A program made the position numbers and the translations under genes. A DNA stretch of 12,737 bases from contig DAOWCY010000205.1 in NCBI GenBank assembly GCA_030639305.1, forward strand, positions 1 through 12,737, given 5' to 3'. Positions 1 through 7,478 of this stretch are shown in pieces (position 1 is the stretch's first letter; every line of letters begins with the position of its first letter). The notes below the pieces were generated by a model. That model was given only the letters and a program-made list of their open reading frames with translations, did not search any database and was not told the DNA's origin. This DNA comes from JAGLQA01 sp023135565. Its GTDB lineage: Bacteria; Acidobacteriota; Aminicenantia; UBA2199.

Positions 1-30
1 CAACTTAAAAAATCTAAATTTTAAATTCAT
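1..30 (-). CDS. 5' end of a gene running off the left edge (possible leaderless start)
   Basis: Ten open codons starting with ATG at 30-28 read leftward to the window edge (MNLKFRFFKL). The only support is position: the ATG lies 6 nt downstream of the -10 box of a near-consensus promoter on the same strand, so transcription would start at or next to the A of the ATG. There is no Shine-Dalgarno. The product cannot be identified from ten residues, and the reading frame might close just outside the window. Confidence 0.3.
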   Translation of the reverse strand, partial: MNLKFRFFKL

Positions 31-36
31 GTGGAC

Positions 37-65
37 GTTATAGCAAGAAAACACATATTTGTCAA
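37..65 (-). promoter_or_regulatory. sigma70-like promoter pointing left
   Basis: Minus-strand TTGACA (65-60), a 17-nt spacer and TATAAC (42-37). The -35 is perfect, the -10 matches 5 of 6 and the spacer is optimal. It fires away from the beta-galactosidase gene toward the left edge. The distance to the next ATG is only 6 nt, implying a leaderless message. Confidence 0.55.
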
Positions 66-96
66 GCTTTATTGGCATTTTAGATCGTTTTTTATT

Positions 97-230
97 TCCT
101 TAAGGCAACAGTATTGCAAGACCCTGCCGGGGGCCAAACTTTTGAAAAAGTTTGAACAAAACTTTTATTTAGCAAACGTTTGCGCCCCCTACTCAGCGCC
201 GGGGAATGGGCCGGGACGTCGAAGACAAAA
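97..230 (+). repeat. dispersed palindromic repeat, copy 1 (composite)
   Basis: Modules in order: a 22-bp segment (97-118) that recurs perfectly in inverse orientation at 12498-12519; a CCCTGCCGGGGGCC head (122-135); the palindromic core CAAACTTTTGAAAAAGTTTG (135-154) followed by AACAAAACTTTTATTTA; a perfect palindrome GCAAACGTTTGC (172-183); and a tail (about 179-230) with a diverged counterpart at 8519-8563 (shared GGGGAAT, GACGT). The last part overlaps the 3' end of the beta-galactosidase gene and contains its stop codon. Confidence 0.8.
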
Positions 231-3200
231 AACAAAATCGAAGGTTTCGGGGTATTTTTTATACTTGTCGATAACTCCAGGGCCGCAGCTCCCGTTTCCT
301 AAACCCAATTGCCAGACGTCGATACTCAAAATTATATCCTGCCGGGGAACCAACTCATGAATATGTCCCGCTTTGTCCAAATCAGCGGCTGTGTAATGCA
401 GCGCCGTCATAGACAACGGTTTCTCCGCTTCGATAAGCAGACCGGCGCCTGCTTTATTCGATAGGACAGCCCAACGCACTTCCTCTTTGTTCCCCGTTTC
501 CTGGGGCCGGACATAAGGAATATACTGGTCCGTCACCGTGCTTTCATAAAGCCCGATAAAAGCAGACTGCTTGCGGTCGGGATAGTTCTCGTGAGGGCCG
601 CTCCCATACCAGGAAAAACGCTCGAATTCCCCGGCAATAGCCATGCGCACGCCCAATTTGGGCAGGATAGGCAGTTCCCCGAAAGGTTTAATTTTATTGT
701 CTACCCGGATAGAACCATCACTGTAAACAGAATACACACAGTTATGTTCGAAACCGCTGCTCTCCGTGCCTTTGCATTCAACCAAAATGAAAACCTGGAC
801 CTCATCGGGTTTTATTTTTTTGATTTTAAAATCTTTTACCCGGCGCCGCAAATTATGCAGCCCGGCTTCGAGCCATTTTTTGCGCAGGTATTTGTTGTTG
901 TCCGTAGGGGCGCGAAAAGCATGGAGTTCCGGGCCTAAAATACCTGCCACGGCATTGCCGATCACGGTTTTGCCGCCATAAACCAACGAGACGATAACGC
1001 CGCTCTTCTTGCAAAAAGCCACGCTAAAATCCGTCCCGGTTATTTTTACCGTCCCGGCGGAACCGGCGACGACTAAATCAGCGGCTTTCTTTTTCTTGGT
1101 AGGTGCTTTGGCCGGAACCTTAAAAGCAGCGTTTAACTGCCCGGATGCCACTTCGTGCCCCGCTTTCGCCCAGGATGTGTCTGCGGATAGATGAAGCGTG
1201 ACATGCAGCCGATATTCGGCTCCGGGCGCGAGTTTTGGCATTTTGAAAGGAAGTCGGACGGTTTTGCTTTTTCCCGGAGCGATATCCAGCGGCGGTAGTT
1301 GCCCCGATTGAATTATTTTGCCGTTCTCAGTCAGCGCCCATTTTGCGGTAAATTCCTTAAGGTTGGTAAAAAAATATTTATTGCGAATTTCGATCCGGCC
1401 TGCCGCCGTATCCACCGCTTCGAAAGCTGCATACTGGTAGACTTTTTTGACTTCCCACAGCTTGGGGGGGATTTTTCTGTCCGGGAACACTAAGCCGTTG
1501 ATGCAGAAATTATTGTCGTTGGGATTGTCGCCATAATCGCCGCCATAAGCCCAGTACTCTTTGCCGTCCGGCGATTTTTTCCTCAGCCCCTGGTCTACCC
1601 AATCCCAGATGCTGCCGCCCTGCAAATGGTCGTATTTTTCGATTGCGTCCCAATACTCCTGCAAGTTGCCCACCGAGTTGCCCATGGCATGGGCGTATTC
1701 GCAGAGGATTAAAGGCCGCTCCTGTTTTTTTCGGGCATATTCGACGATGCTCTCGATGCGGGAATACATGGGGCATACGATGTCGGTATGAGGCCGCTGC
1801 CCGGCCCGCTCATAGTGCACCGGACGGGAGGGGTCGCGGCGCTGAAGCCATTCGCTTGCCGCCTCGAAAGCGGTGCCGTCTCCGGCTTCGTTGCCCATAG
1901 ACCAGATAATTATAGAGGGGTGGTTCTTATCCCGCTCCACCATGCGGACGATGCGTTCTACATGGGCTTTTTCCCAGTCCGGCCTGTTGGCCAGGGTGTT
2001 TTGCGGTTTGTAACCGATGCCGTGGGACTCGATATTGGCTTCGTCGATCAAATAAAGTCCGAAACGGTCGCACAGGTCGTACCATTTAGGGTCATCGGGA
2101 TAGTGGCAGGTGCGCACCGTGTTGATATTAAACCGTTTCATTATTTCGATATCCCGGATCATGGATTCTTCGGTTATATAGTGGCCGGTATCGGGATCAT
2201 GCTCGTGGCGGTTCACTCCTTTTATATAAATCGGCACGCCGTTAACCAGCAGCTTGCCGCCTTTAATCTCAACTTTGCGAAAACCGAAATTGCAGCTTTC
2301 CACTTCCAGCACTGCGCCGCTGCTGTTTTTCAGGGTTAGAAACACCCTGTAGAGATTGGGTTTCTCCGCCGACCATTTGAGCGGGTTGGAGACCGGGGCT
2401 TGCATCTTTACGATGCTCTCCGCCCCGGGGTGAATATAAACGCTGCCGCCTTTCATTAATACTTCGCCGCCTATAGAAGTATTTTTTTCTTGCCTTCGGC
2501 GACCAGGTCCGCGGCGCGGGCGCCCTTTAAGTGGTGTTATCTTCGTTTTTCTTGAACCATCGATCACTGAACCTTGAACATTGGTCATTGAATGTGCACC
2601 CCCTGGACCCCCAAAAAACTTTTGTTTATTTTTCCAATCCAACAGGGCGACCTCCACGGTTATGTCTTTGTAGGGTGTTTCGGAATAATTGCGCACCCGG
2701 GCCGACACATGCAGCACCGCGTCCTTGTAATCGCTGTCTAAATCGCAGCTTACCTGGAAATCGCGAATGTGAACCGGCGGGGTGGAGAAAAGATAGACGT
2801 CCCGGAAAATGCCGCTGAGTCGCCAAAAATCCTGGCATTCTAAATAAGAACCGTCACACCAGCGGTAAACTTCGGCTGCCAGGATATTTTTTCCTTTTTG
2901 CAAATAGGGGGTGATATCGAATTCCGCCGGGGTGCGGCTGCCCTGGCTGTAGCCCACTTTTTTGCCGTTGATCCACAGGTAAAAGGCGGATTCCACGCCG
3001 TCGAAATGAATAAAAACCCGCCGTTTTCGCCAATCTCCAGGGACTGTAAATTCGTGGCGATAGGAACCCACCGGGTTGTAGTGATGCTGGATATAGGGGG
3101 GATTTTTTTCATAGGGATACCTGACATTCAAATAGATGGGCCTGCCGTAACCGTACATTTGCCAGTTGCCCGGCACGGGAATTTCTTTCCATTTGGAGAT

Positions 3201-3470
3201 GTCGTAACCGGGTTTGTAAAAATCTTTGGGCCTATCCGCGGGTTTTCCTACCCAATGGAATTTCCATTTGCCGTTAAGGGACAGGTGATATTTCGATGTT
3301 TCGCGGGCGCCGTTGAGGGCGGATTCCATGCTATCGTAAGGTATCGATGTGGCGTGGGCCGGTTCTTTGTTCAGGCCGGTCACTGTGGGGTTTTCCCAGT
3401 CGTTGCTCCTGTTTTGGGCGAAGCATGCCAGGGAAATAACAAAAAACAGCGTAAAGAGTTTCGTTTTCAT
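189..3470 (-). CDS. secreted GH2 beta-galactosidase (LacZ type) with a repeat-derived insertion
   Basis: A 1093-aa glycoside hydrolase family 2 enzyme, predicted to hydrolyse terminal beta-D-galactosides. The N-terminus (residues 1-19) is a signal peptide; Cys16 in SLAC is a weak lipobox, and cleavage after CFA is the alternative. Domain order is sugar-binding jelly roll (about 60-235), Ig-like domain (238-395), TIM barrel (about 397-690), second Ig-like domain (690-785), a Lys-rich linker (TKKKKAAD) and the beta-galactosidase small-chain domain (800-1080). LacZ landmarks are intact: RHEHDPD (421-427), His456, DEANIESHG (476-484), acid/base Glu528 in WSMGNEAG, and nucleophile Glu591 in ILCEYAHAMGNS. 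AGGAG at 3478-3482 lies 7 nt before the ATG, supporting this start. The protein is about 70 residues longer than E. coli LacZ, partly because residues about 278-328 are encoded by repeat-family DNA. The last eight residues and the TAG also lie in a repeat. No convincing promoter was seen. Substrate within the beta-galactoside class is uncertain. Confidence 0.93.
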   Translation of the reverse strand: MKTKLFTLFFVISLACFAQNRSNDWENPTVTGLNKEPAHATSIPYDSMESALNGARETSKYHLSLNGKWKFHWVGKPADRPKDFYKPGYDISKWKEIPVPGNWQMYGYGRPIYLNVRYPYEKNPPYIQHHYNPVGSYRHEFTVPGDWRKRRVFIHFDGVESAFYLWINGKKVGYSQGSRTPAEFDITPYLQKGKNILAAEVYRWCDGSYLECQDFWRLSGIFRDVYLFSTPPVHIRDFQVSCDLDSDYKDAVLHVSARVRNYSETPYKDITVEVALLDWKNKQKFFGGPGGAHSMTNVQGSVIDGSRKTKITPLKGRPRRGPGRRRQEKNTSIGGEVLMKGGSVYIHPGAESIVKMQAPVSNPLKWSAEKPNLYRVFLTLKNSSGAVLEVESCNFGFRKVEIKGGKLLVNGVPIYIKGVNRHEHDPDTGHYITEESMIRDIEIMKRFNINTVRTCHYPDDPKWYDLCDRFGLYLIDEANIESHGIGYKPQNTLANRPDWEKAHVERIVRMVERDKNHPSIIIWSMGNEAGDGTAFEAASEWLQRRDPSRPVHYERAGQRPHTDIVCPMYSRIESIVEYARKKQERPLILCEYAHAMGNSVGNLQEYWDAIEKYDHLQGGSIWDWVDQGLRKKSPDGKEYWAYGGDYGDNPNDNNFCINGLVFPDRKIPPKLWEVKKVYQYAAFEAVDTAAGRIEIRNKYFFTNLKEFTAKWALTENGKIIQSGQLPPLDIAPGKSKTVRLPFKMPKLAPGAEYRLHVTLHLSADTSWAKAGHEVASGQLNAAFKVPAKAPTKKKKAADLVVAGSAGTVKITGTDFSVAFCKKSGVIVSLVYGGKTVIGNAVAGILGPELHAFRAPTDNNKYLRKKWLEAGLHNLRRRVKDFKIKKIKPDEVQVFILVECKGTESSGFEHNCVYSVYSDGSIRVDNKIKPFGELPILPKLGVRMAIAGEFERFSWYGSGPHENYPDRKQSAFIGLYESTVTDQYIPYVRPQETGNKEEVRWAVLSNKAGAGLLIEAEKPLSMTALHYTAADLDKAGHIHELVPRQDIILSIDVWQLGLGNGSCGPGVIDKYKKYPETFDFVFCLRRPGPFPGAE
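2490..2631. repeat. repeat-family DNA inserted in-frame within the beta-galactosidase gene
   Basis: The left boundary TTGCCTTCGGCGACC (2490-2504) is identical to the outer end of the repeat at 8612-8626 (inverse orientation). The right boundary CCCCCTGGACCCCC followed by AAAAAACTTTTGTTTA (2599-2628) matches 8479-8510 with few changes. Between them lie a GC-rich CCGCGGCGCGG (2509-2519, also at 3594-3604) and a block of roughly 10-nt degenerate units of the TGAACCTTGAACATTGGTCA type (2552-2594). The stretch stays open in the gene's frame. It encodes residues about 280-328, a Gly/Arg/Lys-rich segment (GRPRRGPGRRRQ, residues 316-327) unlike the flanking Ig-like fold. Confidence 0.8.
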
Positions 3471-3482
3471 ATTAGTACTCCT

Positions 3483-3658
3483 TTACCGGGACCCACCACG
3501 TGGGCAGGGTATAAGACCCGGAGTTTCGATAAAACAATATTGTATAATAAAATAAAAATTTTTGGAAGACCCGCTGCGTGGACACCCTATGAGCCGCGGC
3601 GCGGTATGGGGAGCCAATGATGGCCATTTATTGTGTAGAAAAGCGTATCGCTCATAAG
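3483..3658. other. intergenic DNA upstream of the beta-galactosidase gene
   Basis: No credible gene. It holds a small hairpin CCCAC-CAC-GTGGG (3491-3503), an AT-rich stretch (3530-3562) with the palindrome ACAATATTGT and -10-like sequences on both strands but no matching -35, and the GC-rich palindromic CCGCGGCGCGG (3594-3604) shared with the insertion inside the beta-galactosidase gene. The promoter of that gene probably lies here but cannot be pinned down. Confidence 0.5.
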
Positions 3659-3740
3659 AAGTTTTGATCAAACTTTTACAAAAGTTTGGCCCCCGGCAGG
3701 GACTACCCTCCCCACGTGGTGGGGCCGCCGGAGGCAATTA
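3659..3740 (-). repeat. dispersed palindromic repeat, copy 2
   Basis: On the minus strand it reads TAATTGCCTCCGGCGG, hairpin CCCCAC-CAC-GTGGGG, CCCTGCCGGGGGC, then the core CAAACTTTTGTAAAAGTTTG (3669-3688 on the plus strand) and ATCAAAACTT. The hairpin module between the two GC heads is absent from the copy at 8569-8630, so it looks like a nested addition. The first three bases (TAA) are the stop codon of the TPR gene. Confidence 0.85.
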
Positions 3741-6185
3741 CACGGCGGAGAGAAAGCATTGTGAAACCACGCTGCGCAGCATGGTTTCTTTTCCCGACTG
3801 GAGCAGGTTATTTTCTACTTTTTCTAAAGATTGCGGGCTAAGCTGTTGGTCGATATCCAGTTCATTAAAAAACCCGTGCCGGATACTCGATCGAACCCAC
3901 TCGTCGTTTTTTTGCAGCCTGGCGGGCAGTTGGCTGCCGGCTTTTTTCACCTGTTTTCTTAATTTTTCTATCTCTTGTAAACGGCTGCCGTTACCGTTAT
4001 TCATGGCGTAAAGCGCCCGTTCTAAGCCGATGGCCGAAGACCGGGTGGGGAAGTCCCGGTTCAGGTTATTCCAGGCGGTTTCGTCTACTTTTTCGTTAGT
4101 TAGACCTTTCAGGCGCAGCTCCAGCAGGTGGAAACCCAAAATATTGCGGTGTGAAACTTTTTTTTCGGCCAGGAATTCTCCCGCTGCTCCGGGGTCGAAT
4201 TGAGTCAAACATTCTCCTTTTAAAAGCAGGGCGGGGATATGTCCCGGTTTGCGGTGCAGTATCTTTTCTAAAGCGGCGGTGATTTTGTTTTCCTGTTTTG
4301 CTTTCTCTGCTGCTGTTTCCAGGCTTTGCCAAAATTCTAAGTTTACTTCGCCTAATTCTTTTTCAAGTTCCGCCGTTTCTTTATGCATTTTTATTTCTTC
4401 GGCTTTGGCCGGGGCCGGGAGTTCGTCTGCTTCGGCGTTATATTCGGCCTGTGGGGTTTCGGCTGAAAGGCTCGCCGTATCTACTGGAACCACATATTCC
4501 ACGGGTTTTTCGACGCCGAAACCGGCATCCGCGAGAGGTCCCGCCAAAAGCCCTGTACCGGCGGTAGTTTCGCTTTCGAGGAGAATACCGGGTTCCTGTG
4601 CTTCGGCGGGGAGGGCTGCCGATTTTTGTTTATCGAGATCCTCGATTTCCTGTTCCAGTTCTTTTTCATCTTCTTCAGTAAGCTCTTTGCCCGCGGTGAT
4701 TTTTTCAAAAAATCCTTTAGCCATTTTGTCGTTAGGAAACTTTTTAATAGTTTCCTTTAGGAGAGAGAGGGCTTCTTCTTTTTCTCTTTTTTTTAGCAGC
4801 ACCACAGCCAGCCCGGTGCGGCAGAAGGCATCGCGGGGAAAATCATTCATGGTCTCCCGGTACACCGCTTCGGCTTCTTTTAGTTTGCTCTGCGCCTTCA
4901 GCACATCAGCCAGCCCAGTACGGAAGAAGACATTGCGGGGGAAATCTTTCGCTGCCTGCCGGTAGAGGACTTCGGCTATACCCAACTTACCCTGTTTTGC
5001 TAATAAGTCTGCTAATTGAGACCTAACTTTAGGGTCTTCGGGGAACCTTCTTTTGGCTTTCCACAACAGGGTTTCTGCCCGCGCATAATTGCCCCGAAAA
5101 GATTCTATAATTGCCAGTTCACTCCATATATAGGGATCATAGGGCGCCCAATCGAAAGCCTCCTCTACCAATATTAAGGCATAATCCGAATCCTGCTTGA
5201 AAAGCTTGTAGCCGATATTGGAGAAAATGCGCACAAGAGAGTAGGAGTCGCCGGTTTGATAAGCATAAGCACGGTGCTTGTCGAAAAAAGAGTCCAACTC
5301 ATAACGAATTTCTTCCAGAGGTCTCCCGGCCACCAATTTAATAAAATGATCGAACTCATGTTTGGGCGGCGGTTCTAAGCTCCGGTCCGCGCCGCGCTTG
5401 AATCGTTTGGAAAGACCGGGTTTCACTTTGTCTAACCACTGCACCGCGGGGCTGTCGGGGCTGCGATAAAACAGGGGAGAAAAATGTTTCGCCCAGTTGG
5501 TCCGGGGATATAGCGCAAACAACGCACGTATCTCCCTGAGCCAGTAATCCTTATACTCCGGTTTTTTACGTTCCGCAAAGGCTTCGGCCATCAGGACGAT
5601 GCCTTTAAATACCGCTTCGGGCAGGTGGTCGTCGTCGATCTTGCCGTCTTTGTCCGGCAGCTTGCGCAGCCCTATCAAACCGATGGAAGTATAATCTATA
5701 GCCAGTTCCTCTTCCCAACCGCATAACCGCATCCATAAAGAAAGCAGCGACCTGTCCTCCTGGCGTAAGGCCAGGGTGCTCAGCAGCGCTGCTTCCGGGT
5801 CGCAAGAAGGGTCGTGGTATAGACTGCGCAGCCAGGAGCTATCGTCCATGTAAATATCTTCCAGGAAAAGAGTAGTTTCCCTCAGGCGCAGCCGGTAAAC
5901 CGCGATAAACGCATTTTCCAGGATACTGGCCCAATGGGTGGGAGAATAAGTATCGGGCATTTTTCCCCAATAACTTTCACACCAGCGGCGCATGGTTTCG
6001 TCCAACAACCGCAGTTTTTCTTCACCCGCACCGGAAAATATGAGGGAAAGAATCGTATCGGTTTCACTGCGGCCGAACCAGCTCATATTGGCCCGCTCGA
6101 AAAGCAAATTATCTAAAGCTTCAAAAGGATTTTTCTCGAACGCCGCCAACCACTTATCTAAAGGTTCCCGGTATGCTGAGGTCAT
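3738..6185 (-). CDS. large TPR-repeat protein, second gene of a two-gene operon
   Basis: 815 aa with no signal peptide or membrane segment, so probably cytosolic. Residues 1-270 form an alpha-helical, Trp-rich region (SYWGKMPDTYSPTHWAS, residues 71-87) that I do not recognise. Residues about 315-490 are tandem tetratricopeptide repeats, with consensus-like units at about 350-383, 385-417, 419-451 and 453-485 (for example LADLLAKQGKLGIAEVLYRQ, then FPRN). Residues about 501-518 are an acidic Glu-rich coiled segment. Residues about 520-600 are a low-complexity Ala/Glu/Pro linker. Residues 605-815 are again helical and TPR-like (ALEKILHRKPGHIPALLLKG). The TPR part implies protein binding or scaffolding. 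The ATG overlaps the upstream gene's TGA (ATGA), indicating translational coupling and a partnership with that 318-aa protein. The TAA is contributed by an adjacent repeat. Function unknown. Confidence 0.85.
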   Translation of the reverse strand: MTSAYREPLDKWLAAFEKNPFEALDNLLFERANMSWFGRSETDTILSLIFSGAGEEKLRLLDETMRRWCESYWGKMPDTYSPTHWASILENAFIAVYRLRLRETTLFLEDIYMDDSSWLRSLYHDPSCDPEAALLSTLALRQEDRSLLSLWMRLCGWEEELAIDYTSIGLIGLRKLPDKDGKIDDDHLPEAVFKGIVLMAEAFAERKKPEYKDYWLREIRALFALYPRTNWAKHFSPLFYRSPDSPAVQWLDKVKPGLSKRFKRGADRSLEPPPKHEFDHFIKLVAGRPLEEIRYELDSFFDKHRAYAYQTGDSYSLVRIFSNIGYKLFKQDSDYALILVEEAFDWAPYDPYIWSELAIIESFRGNYARAETLLWKAKRRFPEDPKVRSQLADLLAKQGKLGIAEVLYRQAAKDFPRNVFFRTGLADVLKAQSKLKEAEAVYRETMNDFPRDAFCRTGLAVVLLKKREKEEALSLLKETIKKFPNDKMAKGFFEKITAGKELTEEDEKELEQEIEDLDKQKSAALPAEAQEPGILLESETTAGTGLLAGPLADAGFGVEKPVEYVVPVDTASLSAETPQAEYNAEADELPAPAKAEEIKMHKETAELEKELGEVNLEFWQSLETAAEKAKQENKITAALEKILHRKPGHIPALLLKGECLTQFDPGAAGEFLAEKKVSHRNILGFHLLELRLKGLTNEKVDETAWNNLNRDFPTRSSAIGLERALYAMNNGNGSRLQEIEKLRKQVKKAGSQLPARLQKNDEWVRSSIRHGFFNELDIDQQLSPQSLEKVENNLLQSGKETMLRSVVSQCFLSAV

Positions 6186-7138
6186 GACGCCCCCCGCTGT
6201 CCCGGCAGACTTTTTTCAAAATCATCCGCCAGTAATTCTAAGTGTATCCTACGCGCTTTTTCCAGGGTTTTTCCCGGCGGCCGGTGAATCCAACCGACCC
6301 GGAAAATAAAATCAGGCTCGTATTCGATAAAAGAATGAAGCACTTCGGTTAGAGGAAAGTCATCCGCCGGGTCCAGGTTCACCGGCAGGCCGTAGCCCGA
6401 GGCTTTCTTAGGAGAAGGACAGAAAAAAGAATAAAGCGGTCCATCCAATACTGTAGGCACGGCAATTTTGCCTTTATTATCCGGGTGAGACGGCGTTATC
6501 TTTTTCACCGGGTAGCGCAGCAGCACGACCGGGCGCGGCTTGCCCCCCCGGGGAATTAGGTGTCCCAAACCGAAACGGTCCCGCAGCAGACCGGCCCACT
6601 CTTTATTCGCGATCTCATTTCCCGAAGCATCGATAAAAATATCCAACACATCATCCCAAAAACCGGCAAAAAGAGGTCGTCTTTTCCTCCTTTTGTTCCA
6701 GTTATCCAGGTCGGTTTTTATAATAGCTTGCTTCTCTTCATTTCCCGGATCCTTTATAAAATCTTCAAAATCGGCAATTATTTTTTCGACCGGTCTGGCA
6801 AATACCCGGTCCAATCTTGCCGCGTCTTCCAGGCGCACTAAAAGTTTTTCTTCGGGCAGGGTGAGTAAGTTGGAACGGTTCAACCCGGTGAATGTTTCCG
6901 GCTCCGGGGCAGGGGGTACAAGAAGTCTTTCTCGCACATAACGCTTGTGTTTATCGTCCCAGGTGTTTTTATCCACCCTGGGGTTCACATAAGGGAAATA
7001 ACTATCCTCCCGCTGTTTCGTTAAACGCTCATCTAAAATAAAATTCCCGGCATTACTTCGCGCTTCAATATCCCCGTCCCCGGAAACTGCCTTAAGCATA
7101 CGATAAAATGTCTCAAATTCTGAATGTTCAAAAGCCAT
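6182..7138 (-). CDS. uncharacterised 318-aa protein, first gene of the TPR operon
   Basis: I do not recognise the family. The protein is soluble, with no signal peptide or membrane helix and a mixed alpha/beta composition. Visible features are a conserved-looking N-terminus (FEHSEFETFYRMLKAV), a basic patch NKRRKRRP (148-155) followed by a hydrophobic, aromatic/acidic stretch FAGFWDDVLDIFIDASGNE (157-175), a probable beta strand RPVVLLRYPVKKI (202-214), and a C-terminal FIEYEPDFIFRVGWIHRP (270-287). It starts 55 nt downstream of the predicted start site of a good promoter (7200-7228). GAGGT at 7150-7154 lies 11 nt upstream of the ATG. It ends in TGA overlapping the ATG of the TPR gene by 4 bp, so the two are probably made together and may form a complex. 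No catalytic motif is evident. Confidence 0.8.
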   Translation of the reverse strand: MAFEHSEFETFYRMLKAVSGDGDIEARSNAGNFILDERLTKQREDSYFPYVNPRVDKNTWDDKHKRYVRERLLVPPAPEPETFTGLNRSNLLTLPEEKLLVRLEDAARLDRVFARPVEKIIADFEDFIKDPGNEEKQAIIKTDLDNWNKRRKRRPLFAGFWDDVLDIFIDASGNEIANKEWAGLLRDRFGLGHLIPRGGKPRPVVLLRYPVKKITPSHPDNKGKIAVPTVLDGPLYSFFCPSPKKASGYGLPVNLDPADDFPLTEVLHSFIEYEPDFIFRVGWIHRPPGKTLEKARRIHLELLADDFEKSLPGQRGAS

Positions 7139-7199
7139 AGTCTTTTTTTACCTCGCTGTTTTATGGCTATCCTGACAACCTGACGCCTCTCTATACGAA

Positions 7200-7228
7200 A
7201 ATATATACCAATAAATATTAAATGTCAA
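7200..7228 (-). promoter_or_regulatory. sigma70-like promoter of the 318-aa/TPR operon
   Basis: Minus-strand TTGACA (7228-7223), exactly 17 nt, then TATATT (7205-7200). Predicted transcription start is near 7193, giving a leader of about 55 nt that contains the GAGGT ribosome-binding site. Confidence 0.65.
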
Positions 7229-7278
7229 GGATTATTATATATTTTTTAATTAACGATATACCATTAATGATTTATTAT

Positions 7279-7411
7279 AGGCCGGGAACCGTCGCTCCCT
7301 CGTCGTCGGCCATCGCTCCCTGCCGGGGGACGCCCCCATTGGGTTCATCGTTGGGGGCCAGCGGCATACCGCACCTTCAAAAAAGTTTGAACAAAACTTT
7401 CGTTTATTGAA
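7279..7411 (+). repeat. degenerate dispersed repeat, copy 3
   Basis: Contains CGCTCCCTGCCGGGGG (7314-7329), as in the 3' cluster at 12602-12678. It then has an extra GC-rich block with potential stems (GGGGG-ACG-CCCCC; GCCCCC pairing with GGGGGC), and finally a truncated core TTCAAAAAAGTTTGAACAAA continuing into ACTTTCGTTTATTG. The left half of the palindromic core is missing, so this looks like a decaying or rearranged copy in the divergent intergenic region. Confidence 0.65.
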
Positions 7412-7443
7412 AATCGCAGATTATAGGCTTCCTGTGCCGCGGG

Positions 7444-7473
7444 CTGGCATTTTGGCAAAGATTAATGTATAAT
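7444..7473 (+). promoter_or_regulatory. probable leaderless promoter of the DUF1684 gene
   Basis: A perfect TATAAT (7468-7473) sits 5 nt before the ATG at 7479. CTGGCA (7444-7449, 4 of 6 matches) sits 18 nt upstream as a weak -35. No Shine-Dalgarno lies between, so transcription would begin at the initiator codon itself. Confidence 0.5.
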
Positions 7474-7478
7474 TCAAC

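Noticed and set aside
31..360. 109-codon plus-strand frame at the left end
   Set aside because: It reads through repeat copy 1 and the antisense of the beta-galactosidase 3' end; no ribosome-binding site.
1788..2339. 183-codon plus-strand frame opposite the GH2 catalytic domain
   Set aside because: Antisense shadow of the catalytic barrel, with no initiation signals.
2898..3620. 240-codon plus-strand frame opposite the beta-galactosidase gene
   Set aside because: It lies antisense to well-conserved GH2 sequence, has no ribosome-binding site or family resemblance, and runs into repeat DNA.
4249..4965. 238-codon Ser-rich plus-strand frame opposite the TPR gene
   Set aside because: Its composition (Ser/Ala/Phe) is what the Glu/Lys-rich TPR gene gives when read backwards; there is no start signal.
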